A stretch of 7,233 bases of DNA, taken from positions 1-7,233 of the forward strand of contig CALLQM010000138.1 in the NCBI GenBank assembly GCA_938014855.1, in the 5' to 3' direction. Shown here piece by piece: positions 6,925 through 7,233 of this stretch; positions within the stretch are counted from its first letter, which is position 1, and the number at the start of each line of letters is the position of its first letter. The stretch is from an uncultured Clostridia bacterium (GTDB taxonomy: Bacteria; Bacillota; Clostridia; Oscillospirales; Ruminococcaceae). The position numbers and the translations under genes are program-made. A model generated the notes under the pieces. The model was not told the origin of the DNA. It worked only from the letters and a program-made list of their open reading frames with translations, and did not search any database.

Positions 6925-7113
6925 ATGAAATTATCTATTTGCTGTGACCTGTACAACAAAAAATACCAATACGTTGTTAAAGATAATGATCCAAATGAAA
7001 TGGACGTCAATTCGCTACTAGTCTTTTATGCTGATCAGTTTCTTGCAGATAAACGAATATTGGACTACAATGTAAAAAGACGGATATGCAGTTCCATCTT
7101 ACAAAGTTCTTAA
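6925..7113 (+). CDS. Weak hypothetical open frame, possibly the 5' part of a broken gene
   Basis: I do not recognise this 62-codon frame. It has no Shine-Dalgarno sequence before its ATG; a perfect TATAAT lies only 11 bases upstream (6908-6913) with no matching -35. The translation is mixed polar and hydrophobic with no membrane segment or known motif; residues 28-44 (VNSLLVFYADQFLADKR) could form a helix. It diverges from plsY across a 60-bp gap. An A5 run at 7074-7078 lies near its end. Moving into the frame that begins at 7077 (AAG) would continue the protein to a TAG at 7179-7181, for about 85 residues. It may therefore be a frameshifted remnant, or simply a chance open frame. Confidence 0.25.
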   Translation: MKLSICCDLYNKKYQYVVKDNDPNEMDVNSLLVFYADQFLADKRILDYNVKRRICSSILQSS

Positions 7114-7233
7114 AAACTTATCGATTTGTCTCATTGGCTACGCATGCACTAACCAAAGTCAAGGATGAATCTATTTTTTAGAGAATGAATAGATGAAATC
7201 TTAATACATAGCACGAAAGAAGAATGAAAATGG

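Noticed and set aside
7169..7194. Short inverted repeat ATCTATT/AATAGAT near the right edge as a terminator
   Set aside because: The stem is only 7 bp and nearly all A/T, and no T tract follows it.
4159..7233. Lower G+C in the right half as a sign of horizontal transfer
   Set aside because: Sample 60-base blocks differ (24 and 28 G+C at 1321 and 1681; 13 and 15 at 5281 and 5641), but the permease gene in the left half is also low (16 at 3541). The difference follows membrane-protein content as well as any transfer.

Overview
The window comes from a low-GC, endospore-forming member of the Bacillota, most probably a clostridial lineage. Evidence: a complete GerA-type germinant-receptor operon, purine-rich Shine-Dalgarno sequences (AAAGGAG, AGGAG, AAAGGTG), strongly AT-rich codon use, and many K/I/N-rich membrane proteins. 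Species cannot be assigned from the sequence.

Left half (about 103-3918, minus strand): three tightly spaced genes form one operon, read from right to left as permease (B subunit), GerA-family A subunit, and Ger(x)C lipoprotein. The gaps are 24 and 39 bp, and each of the two downstream genes has its own ribosome binding site. Together the products should form one inner-membrane germinant receptor of the dormant spore: B binds the small-molecule germinant, A is the oligomeric channel-like subunit, and C is the lipid-anchored partner on the outer face. All three look intact. The ligand cannot be read from the sequence. No small fourth (D) subunit is present next to them.

Middle (3919-5025): a 228-bp divergent intergenic region separates the ger operon from a plus-strand gene for a CPBP-family (Abi/CAAX) intramembrane glutamic protease. 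That gene has a recognisable sigma-A-like promoter and a striking 12-bp inverted repeat, with one arm inside the promoter and the other over the Shine-Dalgarno and start codon. Downstream, a perfect 18-bp stem-loop sits between this gene and the convergent MFS gene and probably terminates both.

Right half (5026-6864, minus strand): a two-gene operon encodes a PlsY-type acyl-phosphate:glycerol-3-phosphate acyltransferase followed, 3 bp later, by a UMF1/Atg22-type major facilitator transporter. The PlsY copy departs from the family consensus in motif 1, so it may be a paralogue. Divergent from it, the last 300 bp hold a weak 62-codon open frame without a ribosome binding site. It may be the start of a frameshifted gene or chance.

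Most of the window is recognisable and ordinary for a spore-former. The points most worth checking are the operator-like dyad at the protease gene, the atypical PlsY paired with a UMF1 transporter, and the B-A-C order of the receptor operon. I found no CRISPR array, rRNA, tRNA, transposase or phage gene. No gene-free stretch exceeds 300 bp.
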